14,717 nucleotides of DNA from Flavobacteriales bacterium (GTDB lineage: Bacteria > Bacteroidota > Bacteroidia > Flavobacteriales > TMED113), in contig NZUB01000053.1 in assembly GCA_002696965.1 (NCBI GenBank), positions 4,303 through 19,019 on the forward strand, given 5' to 3'. The position numbers and the translations under genes are program-made. Position 1 is the stretch's first letter; every line of letters begins with the position of its first letter. This document shows positions 6,941 through 14,253 of the stretch, one piece after another. The notes beneath the pieces are model-generated. The model was not told the origin of the DNA. It saw only the letters and a program-made list of their open reading frames with translations, and did no database searches.

Positions 6941-7340
6941 CATTTAAAGTAGAGGCAATTGTAAAATAATTAGACGTCTCAATTACTGGACCTTCAGATA
7001 ATAACCACAAATCTATATATATATCCTCTCCATCACTAGCTGATTTAAAAAGTCCTCCATCAGTACCTTTGTTAGATGTAACTTCAAGAACACTTAATTC
7101 TCCAAGCAATGGATGCTGTACACCCTCATGATCTACATACTCAAATTCATAATAACCTGGTTGAATCTGATAGAAAGCATCATATTCAAAATCTAATGGA
7201 AAATCTGGACTATTAATTGAAAAATTAGTTGGCTCTAGTACCGCTCTTAATCTTAAAAACACATCACCATCCTGACCAGAACTACAACTAGCTACAGTGA
7301 TGATGATTAATGTAAAAAGAATTTTGTTAAAGGCACTCAT
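6936..7340 (-). CDS. Small lipoprotein of unknown function
   Basis: This encodes a 134-residue protein with an N-terminal lipoprotein signal. The hydrophobic stretch ILFTLIIITVA ends in the lipobox VASC, lipidated at Cys19, followed by Ser-Ser-Gly-Gln-Asp. The mature part is acidic and rich in Tyr, Phe and Ser, with a strand-like layout (VFLRLRAVLEPTNFSI, YYEFEYVDHEG, DIYIDLWLL). I do not recognise the family. It lies 33 bases downstream of the persulfide dioxygenase-like gene on the same strand and may be transcribed from the TauE promoter. Nothing in its sequence ties it to sulfur chemistry. Orientation of the lipoprotein (inner or outer membrane) is not decided by the sequence. Confidence 0.75.
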   Translation of the reverse strand: MSAFNKILFTLIIITVASCSSGQDGDVFLRLRAVLEPTNFSINSPDFPLDFEYDAFYQIQPGYYEFEYVDHEGVQHPLLGELSVLEVTSNKGTDGGLFKSASDGEDIYIDLWLLSEGPVIETSNYFTIASTLND

Positions 7341-7373
7341 AATTAAGTTCTAAGATAATATTTTTTATATTAA

Positions 7374-8735
7374 TTATATTAAATAAGGTGAATTTCTAGC
7401 AATTTCACTAAACCCACCATAAATATTTTTTATTCCTTTAAAACCTTTAGATTGTAAAATAGAGGATGCAATCATAGAACGATATCCCCCAGCACAGTAT
7501 ATAATTAGGTTATTTGATTTTGGTATTTTGTCTAAATTATCTGATAACTGACTCAACGGAATATTAATTGAATCTTTGACAAATCCCAATCTTAACTCAT
7601 CTTCCCTTCGCACATCTAATATGGATAAATTGTTTTTATGCTCATCTATTTTTGTAGAATCTATAGAATGAATATAATCAAGTTCTCTATTTTTCTTCCA
7701 ATGTGTCAAATCTGAAATATAACCAACAACATTTTCATAGCCTATTCTCGCTAATCTAGAAATAACTTCTAATTCTTCATTTAAATTACACACTAAAATA
7801 ATTTTAGATGACGGCGGGATAATGGTCCCAACCCAGGGAGCAAACATGCCCATTTTACCAATATTTATCGACCCATTAATAAATCCTTTTTCAAAATCAT
7901 TAGGGGATCTAACATCAAGAATAACTGATTCGCTAGTTATGTAGCTAAGATAAGTTTCATAACTTAATTCATTTAAACTATTTTGAATAACCTTTTTAAC
8001 AGGTTGATACCCTTCTTTATTCATAGCCACATCATGTCCGAAATATTGAGGCGCCTTTGATATCCCCGCTAACACCATTTTGATAAAATCCTGTTTAGAC
8101 ATTGGTTGTAGCGCATAATTATATTGTTTCTGTTCTCTAATAGTTGAATGTTTTTGAGAACTAATATTTTTTCCACATGCAGAACCTGCTCCATGACCTG
8201 GATATACAATAACATTATCTTCTAAATTCATTATAACATTACGTAATGAATCATATAAGTGACTAGCTAAATCCTCACTGGTTAGTTGTGGATTGACAGC
8301 TAAATCTGGACGACCTACTTCACCGATAAAAAGCGTATCACCTGTAAATATAGCTTCCGCTTTATTGTCATCTGAAAATAATAAATAACTTGTAGACTCC
8401 ATAGTGTGACCAGGTGTATGTAAAGCACGTAATTTTAAATTTCCAAAATGGAAATCTTGGTTGTCTTGCGCTACAATACATTTATATGAAGTGATAGCAT
8501 TAGGACCAAAAACAATATCTGCGTTGGTTAAATTGGCTAATTCAATATGACCTGAGACAAAATCAGCATGAAAATGTGTTTCAAATATATATTTTAAATT
8601 AGATTTTCTTTTTTTTAATAATTCTAGATAAAATTCACCATCTCTGATTGGGTCAATAATTATAGCTTCACCCGATGATTCAATATAATAGGAAGCTTGG
8701 GCTAAACAATCGGTATATATTTGTTCTATGTACAT
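7374..8735 (-). CDS. Persulfide dioxygenase-like metallo-beta-lactamase/double-rhodanese protein
   Basis: This 453-residue cytoplasmic protein has three parts. Residues 1-205 are a metallo-beta-lactamase fold of the ETHE1/CstB type. The motifs are THFHADFVSGH (53-63), HTPGH (106-110), FTGDTLFIGEVGRPDL (130-145) and YPGHG (178-182). His54, His110 and Asp133 match the three mono-iron ligands known in ETHE1. Phe59 replaces the second His of the usual HxHxDH motif, which is compatible with an iron enzyme rather than a di-zinc hydrolase. Rhodanese domain 1 (~262-345) has the LDVRSPNDFEKGFINGSINI entry but a degenerate active loop (VCNLNEE, Cys316, no Arg). Rhodanese domain 2 (~365-450) has an intact loop CAGGYRS with Cys414. 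Enzymes of this layout oxidise glutathione or other low-molecular-weight persulfides to sulfite and can transfer sulfur to make thiosulfate. It starts 3 bases after the TauE/SafE gene, so the two form an operon for sulfide/persulfide detoxification. The exact substrate is inference. Confidence 0.9.
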   Translation of the reverse strand: MYIEQIYTDCLAQASYYIESSGEAIIIDPIRDGEFYLELLKKRKSNLKYIFETHFHADFVSGHIELANLTNADIVFGPNAITSYKCIVAQDNQDFHFGNLKLRALHTPGHTMESTSYLLFSDDNKAEAIFTGDTLFIGEVGRPDLAVNPQLTSEDLASHLYDSLRNVIMNLEDNVIVYPGHGAGSACGKNISSQKHSTIREQKQYNYALQPMSKQDFIKMVLAGISKAPQYFGHDVAMNKEGYQPVKKVIQNSLNELSYETYLSYITSESVILDVRSPNDFEKGFINGSINIGKMGMFAPWVGTIIPPSSKIILVCNLNEELEVISRLARIGYENVVGYISDLTHWKKNRELDYIHSIDSTKIDEHKNNLSILDVRREDELRLGFVKDSINIPLSQLSDNLDKIPKSNNLIIYCAGGYRSMIASSILQSKGFKGIKNIYGGFSEIARNSPYLI

Positions 8736-8738
8736 AAA

Positions 8739-9512
8739 CTAGAATAATTCTAATAAGAATAGACACAAAGATAGTACTAAAAGTGTAATTGAAAATAATT
8801 TCTTTACTATATTCAAATCTAAAGTATTTAATAATTTTATCCCTAGTATGATGCCTAATATCAACATAAATAATAAAGTTGTAATAAAACTGATATTAAA
8901 TAAAAAGTTAAAAATTGTTAACTCGAGAATAATGGCCAATAAAGTGTTGAGCATAATAATAAATAAAGTGCTTGATGCAGCTTGACGCATATCTAAACCT
9001 GCAAATAAAACTAAAGCAGGAAGTATAATAAAACCACCTCCTATTCCTAGGAGCCCTGTCAGAATCCCAATAATCACTCCTATCATAATTAACACTAATT
9101 TATAATTAGAATTAATATTAATTTGTATAGTTTTAAAAAAAGATAGCGAAGCTGCAAAAATAACAACCGCAAATAATAACATTAAGAGACTATCCTTGGA
9201 TATATTTAGAGAATCAACATAATCTGGTATTGCGGAAAATAAAAAAGTTCTAGATAGAAAAGTAAATAAAAGAGTAGGTAAAATGAAATACCCTAGGTTA
9301 GGAATTTGAAAATTTTTTTGATAAATATGTTTACATGTACCAAAAAAAGAGGTTATAAAAACTAGTAATAAAGAATATGTTGTAGCCTCATAAATTGATA
9401 ATTTAAATATATATATTAAAATGGGTATGATAATAATTGAACCCCCTGAACCAAATAGTCCAAATAGTAATCCGGCCAAAATAAATAAACTATATCCTAA
9501 TATCTCTATCAT
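8739..9512 (-). CDS. TauE/SafE family anion permease
   Basis: This 257-residue inner-membrane protein has about eight hydrophobic segments. It shows the family's internal duplication, with two copies of a glycine-rich helix motif: GLLFGLFGSGGSIIIIPIL (14-32) and GILTGLLGIGGGFIILPAL (149-167). Family members are implicated in export of sulfite, sulfoacetate and related anions. Here it is directly followed (3 bases) by the persulfide dioxygenase-like gene, which would generate sulfite, so sulfite or thiosulfate export is a reasonable inference. Upstream, on the minus strand, TTTATTTG (9552-9559) resembles a -7 box with one mismatch. A 10-bp palindrome AATTGCAATT (9570-9579) lies just beyond it and could bind a sulfide-responsive regulator, but no such regulator gene is in the window. 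Confidence 0.88.
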   Translation of the reverse strand: MIEILGYSLFILAGLLFGLFGSGGSIIIIPILIYIFKLSIYEATTYSLLLVFITSFFGTCKHIYQKNFQIPNLGYFILPTLLFTFLSRTFLFSAIPDYVDSLNISKDSLLMLLFAVVIFAASLSFFKTIQININSNYKLVLIMIGVIIGILTGLLGIGGGFIILPALVLFAGLDMRQAASSTLFIIMLNTLLAIILELTIFNFLFNISFITTLLFMLILGIILGIKLLNTLDLNIVKKLFSITLLVLSLCLFLLELF

Positions 9513-9600
9513 TAAAAATTTAACTTAGAATTATTATTAATTATTCGCTTACAAATAAAAAAAGATTAGAATTGCAATTTACAATTAATTTAATACATCT

Positions 9601-9882
9601 ATGAATACTTCAATATTATCATCTTATACTATCTTATTATTTCTTTTTATTAGTTGTAATAATCAACAAACACTAGTTTTAATTACTGCAGATCATGAAA
9701 CTGGAGGATATGGAATAACAGGCCAAAATAAATCTACTAAACAGTTAGAAACAGGTTTTTTAAATGATGATCACACAGCGACTATGGTGCCATTATTTGC
9801 ATTTGGACCAGGTACAGAGGACTTTATTGGCACATATGATAATACTGATTTGTATCATAAAATACTTGCCGCCTACAAATAA
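9601..9882 (+). pseudogene. Alkaline phosphatase remnant: lipoprotein signal joined to the enzyme's C-terminus
   Basis: This is a 93-codon open frame. Residues 1-19 are a lipoprotein signal (hydrophobic ILLFLFISC, lipidated Cys19). From about residue 24 the sequence is the unmistakable last ~70 residues of an alkaline phosphatase of the PhoA family: TLVLITADHETGGYGI (24-39), DDHTATMVPLFAFGPG (56-71), FIGTYDNTDLYHKIL. Asp31/His32 correspond to the zinc ligands Asp369/His370 of the E. coli enzyme and His58 to His412. The nucleophilic Ser, the magnesium ligands and the other zinc ligands are absent, so it cannot be a working phosphatase. Compared with the family's usual 450-550 residues, about 400 are missing, yet the reading frame is kept. 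The simplest reading is an in-frame internal deletion in an ancestral lipoprotein phosphatase. A recruited mini-lipoprotein is the alternative. Confidence 0.8.
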
Positions 9883-9901
9883 GTTACTTTGTTAACATTT
9901 T

Positions 9902-9932
9902 TTTGTTAAAAACAATTGTTAATTTATATTTC
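9902..9932 (+). promoter_or_regulatory. Promoter candidate with no downstream gene
   Basis: TTTG (9902-9905), a 19-base spacer and TATATTTC (9925-9932, one mismatch from TAnnTTTG) give the canonical Bacteroidota promoter layout and spacing. Transcription would start near 9937-9939, and no coding region follows on this strand before the terminator at 10041-10068. The spacer contains the 10-bp palindrome AACAATTGTT (9911-9920). Confidence 0.45.
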
Positions 9933-9937
9933 AGAAT

Positions 9938-10068
9938 GACAATTTTGTACGTATCATTGTGACATCAAATGAATATATGGGGGTATATTTATTCTGAACT
10001 GTTTAATTCTGGCTAGTTTCTATTAACTAGCTTTAGCAGCAAAAGAGTCCGCTTAAGCGGACTTTTTT
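9938..10068 (+). ncRNA. Candidate small RNA of about 130 nt
   Basis: Between the alkaline phosphatase remnant and fumC is a gene-free stretch of 197 bases. It carries a promoter-like pair (9902-9932) and ends in a GC-rich hairpin with a T-run (10041-10068). In between, ACAAT (9939-9943 region) can pair with ATTGT (9956-9960), and GCTAGTT (10012-10018) pairs with AACTAGC (10025-10031) around a 6-base loop, just before the terminator hairpin. A longer-range pair TTCAGAAT (9930-9937) with ATTCTGAA (9991-9998) would enclose the first half if transcription began slightly earlier. There is no open frame here. I do not recognise a known RNA family: SRP, tmRNA and RNase P features are absent. The terminator may instead belong only to fumC, so the RNA is a hypothesis. 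Confidence 0.4.
10041..10068. terminator. GC-rich bidirectional terminator
   Basis: AGTCCGC (10046-10052) pairs perfectly with GCGGACT (10057-10063) around a TTAA loop, and AAAAG and TTTTT extend the stem. On the plus strand a six-T run follows. On the minus strand CTTTT follows, 12 bases after the fumC stop. It can end transcription from fumC and from any plus-strand transcript of the 9600-10040 region. Confidence 0.9.
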
Positions 10069-10079
10069 GATTTTAGAAA

Positions 10080-11447
10080 TCAATACGAATTCGTCATCTT
10101 TTTAGGATCTACTAAAGTATCAAATTCTGATTCTGTTAAGAATCCTAATTCGACAGAGGCCTGTTTTAAACTAATATTATTAGTATGTGCTAGTTTAGCA
10201 ATTTTTGCACAATTATCATATCCAAGATGGGAGTTTAAACAGGTGATCAACATTAAAGAATTATTTAAATTTTCGGTTATTCTAATTGTGTTGGGCTCTA
10301 TACTATTAATACAATTTTCTGTAAAAGAATTACACGCATCTGCTAAGATTCTAGCAGAGAATAAAAAATTAAATGCAATAACTGGCTTAAAGACATTTAA
10401 CTGAAACTGCCCCTTAGAAGCTGCGAAACTAATTGCTGAATCATTACCAAAAATCTGTGCACAAACCATCGTCATTGCTTCGCATTGTGTTGGATTAACC
10501 TTACCAGGCATTATTGAAGAACCCGGCTCATTGGGTGTTAAAATTAATTCACCTATTCCACATCTTGGTCCTGATGCTAATAATCTAATATCATTAGCAA
10601 TCTTATATAGAGAAATTGCTAATTGTTTCAATGCCCCATGTGTCTCAACAAAAGCATCATGAGTTGCAATACCCTCAAATTTATTGTCAGCATTTTCAAA
10701 TGAAAAACTTGTGAAATCATTAATCTTTTTCACAATTAACTTGTCAAATTCAGCTGGTGCATTAATACCTGTACCAACTGCCGTGCCACCTATAGGTAAT
10801 TTTGATAAATGATGTAATGAATTCTTTAATGCTTTTATTCCAAAATCTAATTGTGCCACATAACATGAAAATTCTTGACCTAAAGTAAGTGGTGTCGCAT
10901 CCATTAAATGTGTTCGACCTATTTTTACAATATCTGAGAATAATTCTGATTTACGAGAAAATGATAATTTTAATTTTTCTAAAGCCGGCAATACTTGATT
11001 TATAATTATTTTATAAGCTGCGATATGCATAGCTGTGGGGAAAGTGTCATTAGAAGATTGTGATTTGTTAACATCATCATTTGGATGTATACTAATACCG
11101 CAGTTTTTCTTGACTAAATTAGCAATAACCTCATTTATATTCATATTAGTTTGTGTCCCCGATCCAGTCTGCCAAATCACTAACGGGAAATGATCATCAA
11201 ATTCACCAGCCTCAATTTGATTACATGCTAATTCAATAATTTCTTTTTTGTCCTTAGATAAACAAGATAGTTCGTGATTAGCATATGCAGCAGATTTTTT
11301 CAATATTGCATAGGCTCTAATAATTTCAATTGGCATACTAAAAGGTTCCCCAATTTGAAAATTATTAATTGAACGTTGTGTCTGTGCCCCCCAAAGTTTA
11401 TCATTAGGAACTAAAATTTTACCTAGACTATCGAATTCTTCTCTCAT
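10080..11447 (-). CDS. fumC: Fumarate hydratase class II
   Basis: This 455-residue enzyme of the fumarase/aspartase superfamily interconverts fumarate and malate in the TCA cycle. It forms a cytoplasmic homotetramer and needs no iron-sulfur cluster. The visible motifs are WQTGSGTQTNMN (92-103), KSQSSNDTFPTAMH (128-141), GRTHLMDATPLTLGQE (177-192, with His180 in the position of catalytic His188 of E. coli FumC), and the superfamily signature GSSIMPGKVNPTQCEA (309-324), whose Ser is the catalytic base. TGINAP and NKFEGIATHDA also match fumarase rather than aspartase or argininosuccinate lyase. Its length is normal for the family. It is the last gene of the prfB-arsC-fumC unit, 15 bases after arsC, and is followed by a strong terminator. 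Nothing appears damaged. Confidence 0.95.
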   Translation of the reverse strand: MREEFDSLGKILVPNDKLWGAQTQRSINNFQIGEPFSMPIEIIRAYAILKKSAAYANHELSCLSKDKKEIIELACNQIEAGEFDDHFPLVIWQTGSGTQTNMNINEVIANLVKKNCGISIHPNDDVNKSQSSNDTFPTAMHIAAYKIIINQVLPALEKLKLSFSRKSELFSDIVKIGRTHLMDATPLTLGQEFSCYVAQLDFGIKALKNSLHHLSKLPIGGTAVGTGINAPAEFDKLIVKKINDFTSFSFENADNKFEGIATHDAFVETHGALKQLAISLYKIANDIRLLASGPRCGIGELILTPNEPGSSIMPGKVNPTQCEAMTMVCAQIFGNDSAISFAASKGQFQLNVFKPVIAFNFLFSARILADACNSFTENCINSIEPNTIRITENLNNSLMLITCLNSHLGYDNCAKIAKLAHTNNISLKQASVELGFLTESEFDTLVDPKKMTNSY

Positions 11448-11462
11448 AAAACATTACTATAA

Positions 11463-11807
11463 TTAATTACTTAACAAATCTAATACATTTATTGGTGGTC
11501 TTCCTAATACAGCCGATTGATTTTTAACAACTATTGGTCGTTGCATTAATATAGGATGTTTGTAGAGCAAGTCTAAACACTGATCATCCGTCAAATCACT
11601 TTCTTTAAAATTTTCTTTAAAGAATTTATCTTCTTTTCTTATTAAATCTTTTGCTGAAATATTTAGTGTCGATAAAATATTTTTTATTTCTGATTTTGTC
11701 AGTGGATTTTTTAAATATTCTATAACCTCAAACTTTACATTTTTCTTAATCAGAATAGATAAAGTTTCACGACTTTTTCGACATCTTGGATTATGGTAAA
11801 TTTTCAT
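11463..11807 (-). CDS. arsC: Arsenate reductase (ArsC/Spx family)
   Basis: This is a 114-residue thioredoxin-fold protein of the ArsC/YffB type. The N-terminal IYHNPRCRKSRETL (3-16) carries the catalytic Cys9. Arg57 (LIRKED), Arg90 (ILMQRPIVV) and Arg103 (LGRPP) occupy the places of the three oxyanion-binding arginines (60, 94, 107) of plasmid ArsC. Retention of all three favours a glutaredoxin-linked arsenate reductase over a pure Spx-type regulator, which lacks this set. It has no arsenic genes (arsB, acr3, arsR) beside it and instead sits between prfB and fumC, so its physiological role may be general. Its ATG lies one base after the prfB TGA stop, which suggests translational coupling. 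Confidence 0.85.
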   Translation of the reverse strand: MKIYHNPRCRKSRETLSILIKKNVKFEVIEYLKNPLTKSEIKNILSTLNISAKDLIRKEDKFFKENFKESDLTDDQCLDLLYKHPILMQRPIVVKNQSAVLGRPPINVLDLLSN

Positions 11808-11808
11808 G

Positions 11809-12903
11809 TCAATTTTTTTTTTGGCCCATCATCATTAAATACTCCTTAATAAAAAGGTCTAAATCTCCATCAAGTACTTTTTGAACATTGGCTGATTCAA
11901 CATTGGTTCTTAAATCTTTAATCATTTTGTAGGGATGAAGCACATAATTTCTTATCTGTGAACCCCACTCTATTTTTTTCTTATTTTTTTCTACTTCCAT
12001 TTTCTCTGCTTGAAGCTTTTCCAACTCAATTTGATATAACTGTGATTTTAATAACAACAAAGCCTTTTTTTTATTATCTAGTTGTGAAGCTGATTCCGAG
12101 TTTTCTATAATAATTCCAGTTGGATTGTGCTTTAACCTAACAGCTGTTTCAATCTTATTTACTGCTTGACCACCTGGACCTCCGGATCTAAAAGTTTCCC
12201 AAGTTAAATCAGACGTGTTAATATTAATTTCAATAGTATCATCTACTAAAGGATACACAAAGACTGATGCAAAAGAAGTGTGTCTTTTTGCATTTGAATC
12301 AAAAGGAGATATACGCACTAAACGATGCACACCAGTTTCTCCTTTTAAATAACCATAAGCAAAGTCACCATCAAATTCTAAAGTTACCGATTTGATTCCT
12401 GCTGTTTCACCTCCATGATAATTTATTTTTTTAATTTTAAAATTATTTTTGACCCCCCACATAGTATACATTCTCATTAACATAGATGCCCAATCTTGAC
12501 TTTCTGTTCCTCCTGCTCCTGGGTTTATAATTAAAATAGCCGTCATATTATCTTCCTCACTACTTAACATGTTTTGAAATTCAAGATTCTCTAATAATAA
12601 ATAAGTCTGATTTATTTGTTTTTCAAGTTCTGAGTTTTCTACCTCATTGTTTAAAAAAAACTCGTACAAAACTAATAAATCATCTAAAGAAGATTTGAGT
12701 TCATTAAATTGATTAATCCATTTTTTTTCTTTTTTAATATTTTTCAAAACTAATTCTGCTTTTTTAGCATCATTCCAAAAATCATCTTTGTGAGTCTTAA
12801 TTTCCTCATCATGAATAAATGACAATTTGTCTTCTATTTTTAGATGAACATGTAGTGCCTCGACTCTATTTTCTATATTTTTTATTTTTTCTACTATTAC
12901 CAT
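11809..12903 (-). CDS. prfB: Peptide chain release factor 2, without the programmed frameshift
   Basis: This 364-residue class I release factor recognises UAA and UGA stop codons. RF2 hallmarks are the SPF anticodon tripeptide (199-201, in RISPFDSNAKRHTSF) and the peptidyl-hydrolysis loop SGGPGGQAVNK (240-250, GGQ at 244-246). The residue after GGQ is Ala. The N-terminal region (VEALHVHLKIEDK) spans the place where many prfB genes have an in-frame UGA and a +1 shift (CUU UGA C). Here the reading frame is continuous and reads CTA AAA ATA, so that autoregulation is absent. The start at 12903 gives the family's normal length. A possible -7 box (TAACTTTC on the minus strand, 12925-12932) lies 22 bases upstream. 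The gene ends AAAAAAAAAATTGAC, with its own stop being UGA. Confidence 0.95.
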   Translation of the reverse strand: MVIVEKIKNIENRVEALHVHLKIEDKLSFIHDEEIKTHKDDFWNDAKKAELVLKNIKKEKKWINQFNELKSSLDDLLVLYEFFLNNEVENSELEKQINQTYLLLENLEFQNMLSSEEDNMTAILIINPGAGGTESQDWASMLMRMYTMWGVKNNFKIKKINYHGGETAGIKSVTLEFDGDFAYGYLKGETGVHRLVRISPFDSNAKRHTSFASVFVYPLVDDTIEININTSDLTWETFRSGGPGGQAVNKIETAVRLKHNPTGIIIENSESASQLDNKKKALLLLKSQLYQIELEKLQAEKMEVEKNKKKIEWGSQIRNYVLHPYKMIKDLRTNVESANVQKVLDGDLDLFIKEYLMMMGQKKN

Positions 12904-13005
12904 TAAATAAATTTATATACAACAGAAAGTTACACTTAAATATATAATTTTTATGAATTTTAATTTTATTTTAGGGGATTGATTTATTATCGTATATAAC
13001 TAAAA

Positions 13006-14253
13006 ATGTATTCTAGAAAAATCCTGCAATTATTGTTATCAATTATACCATCTGGAATAGCACAAGGTATAACAGTTATTGCTGTACCATGGTATTTTAC
13101 AGACAGTTTAAATCAAAGCTCTACTTTTTCCTTTTGGCTAGGCATATTGACATTTTTAGGTTTATTTTGGGGGCTATATGCTGGTGTATTAATTGATAAA
13201 ATGAATAGAAAAAACATTTTATTAAATACTAATATAGTATCCTCATTAATATTCTTATCGGTTGGGATAAGTAATGTTTTGTTCAAAGTCAATAATGAAT
13301 TTTTAATTTTTCTGGCATTTAGTTGCTGCTCATTTTACTATATGATTTTTTTTCCTAATCTATATGCATTAGCTCAAGAACTAACGGATAGAAAAAACTA
13401 TGTCAAAATAAATTCAATAATTGAAATACAGAGTCAAACAATAAGTGTTGTCGCAGCATTAATGTGTGGAATACTAATCTCTGGCAGCCAAACATTCTTT
13501 AACTATTTTAATATCGATCTTTTATTATTTAAGCAGTGGGAAATTGGGGAAGTTTTCTTATTAAATAGCTTATTATATTTAGCATCTTATTTAATACTCT
13601 TCCCCATGCATTATCAGCATAAAGAAAATATTAAGAAATATTATATTAATAATGTCATAAAAGAAATTAAAAATTCAATGCTTTTTTTAAAAAAGCATAA
13701 AAGCATTCTTATATATGGTATTTGTTCTCAAATTATTTTTGCTTTTTTGATTGTAGAATTATTTACATTATTACCCCTATTTGTAAAAAACTGTCTTAAT
13801 GAAAGTTTAGTGATTTTTTCCTTAGCAGATGTAACTTATTGTATTGGCGCAATAGTTTCTGGCATAATTACAATGCAAATTTTAAAAAAAATTCATACAA
13901 TAGATTTTACCATCTTATTAATCATTATTACTGGATATTCTTTTCTTCTGATGATTATAATAAAAAAATTACTTGTTTTTTTTATAGCAAGCTTTATAAT
14001 TGGCATCACAAATGCCAGTGCACGTATAACAAGAATGAGTTATTTCTTCCAAAGAATACCTAATCATTTAATTGGAAGAACAAATACTATTTTTAACTCT
14101 ATAAATAGCGTAATTAGAAATGTCCTAATATTTATTTTTTCTTATTCATGGTTTTCAAACAGTATGAACGTAGTTTTTGGATATAAATTAGGAATTGTAG
14201 TGTTAATAGTTTTCACAATTCCTTTAATTATAATCCAATTAAAAAAACTTTAG
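13006..14253 (+). CDS. Major facilitator superfamily transporter
   Basis: This 415-residue inner-membrane protein has about 12 hydrophobic segments. The loop between helices 2 and 3 carries GVLIDKMNRK (60-69), the family's motif A (GxxxDRxGRR type). A central charged loop (HYQHKENIKKYYINNVIKEIKNS, around 200-225) separates the two six-helix halves. This pattern is closest to the MFS drug/macrolide-efflux-like group (MefA/'enterobactin exporter' type, about 410 residues), but the substrate cannot be named. It is transcribed away from prfB across a 102-base divergent gap with no clear promoter pair. Its TAG stop (14251-14253) overlaps the stop of the convergent RNase gene, so no terminator lies between them. 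Confidence 0.85.
   Translation: MYSRKILQLLLSIIPSGIAQGITVIAVPWYFTDSLNQSSTFSFWLGILTFLGLFWGLYAGVLIDKMNRKNILLNTNIVSSLIFLSVGISNVLFKVNNEFLIFLAFSCCSFYYMIFFPNLYALAQELTDRKNYVKINSIIEIQSQTISVVAALMCGILISGSQTFFNYFNIDLLLFKQWEIGEVFLLNSLLYLASYLILFPMHYQHKENIKKYYINNVIKEIKNSMLFLKKHKSILIYGICSQIIFAFLIVELFTLLPLFVKNCLNESLVIFSLADVTYCIGAIVSGIITMQILKKIHTIDFTILLIIITGYSFLLMIIIKKLLVFFIASFIIGITNASARITRMSYFFQRIPNHLIGRTNTIFNSINSVIRNVLIFIFSYSWFSNSMNVVFGYKLGIVVLIVFTIPLIIIQLKKL

Noticed and set aside
9883..9920. Terminator of the alkaline phosphatase remnant (TTAACA...TGTTAA and AACAATTGTT)
   Set aside because: Short AT-only dyads without a downstream T-run; they also overlap the promoter candidate, so I did not list them as a terminator.
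9930..10068. Known structured RNA (tRNA, SRP RNA, tmRNA, 6S RNA)
   Set aside because: No cloverleaf, no GGAAG/AGCA SRP core, no tmRNA tag frame, and no single long hairpin as in 6S RNA. Only a novel small RNA remains possible.
11463..11807. Arsenic resistance operon
   Set aside because: No arsR, arsB/acr3 or arsA homologue is nearby. arsC sits between prfB and fumC, so a dedicated resistance operon is not supported.
13839..14063. Plus-strand open frame in a second frame inside the transporter
   Set aside because: Its composition (Asn, Tyr, Lys, Trp) is that of an off-frame reading of an AT-rich membrane-protein gene, and the transporter frame is continuous across it.
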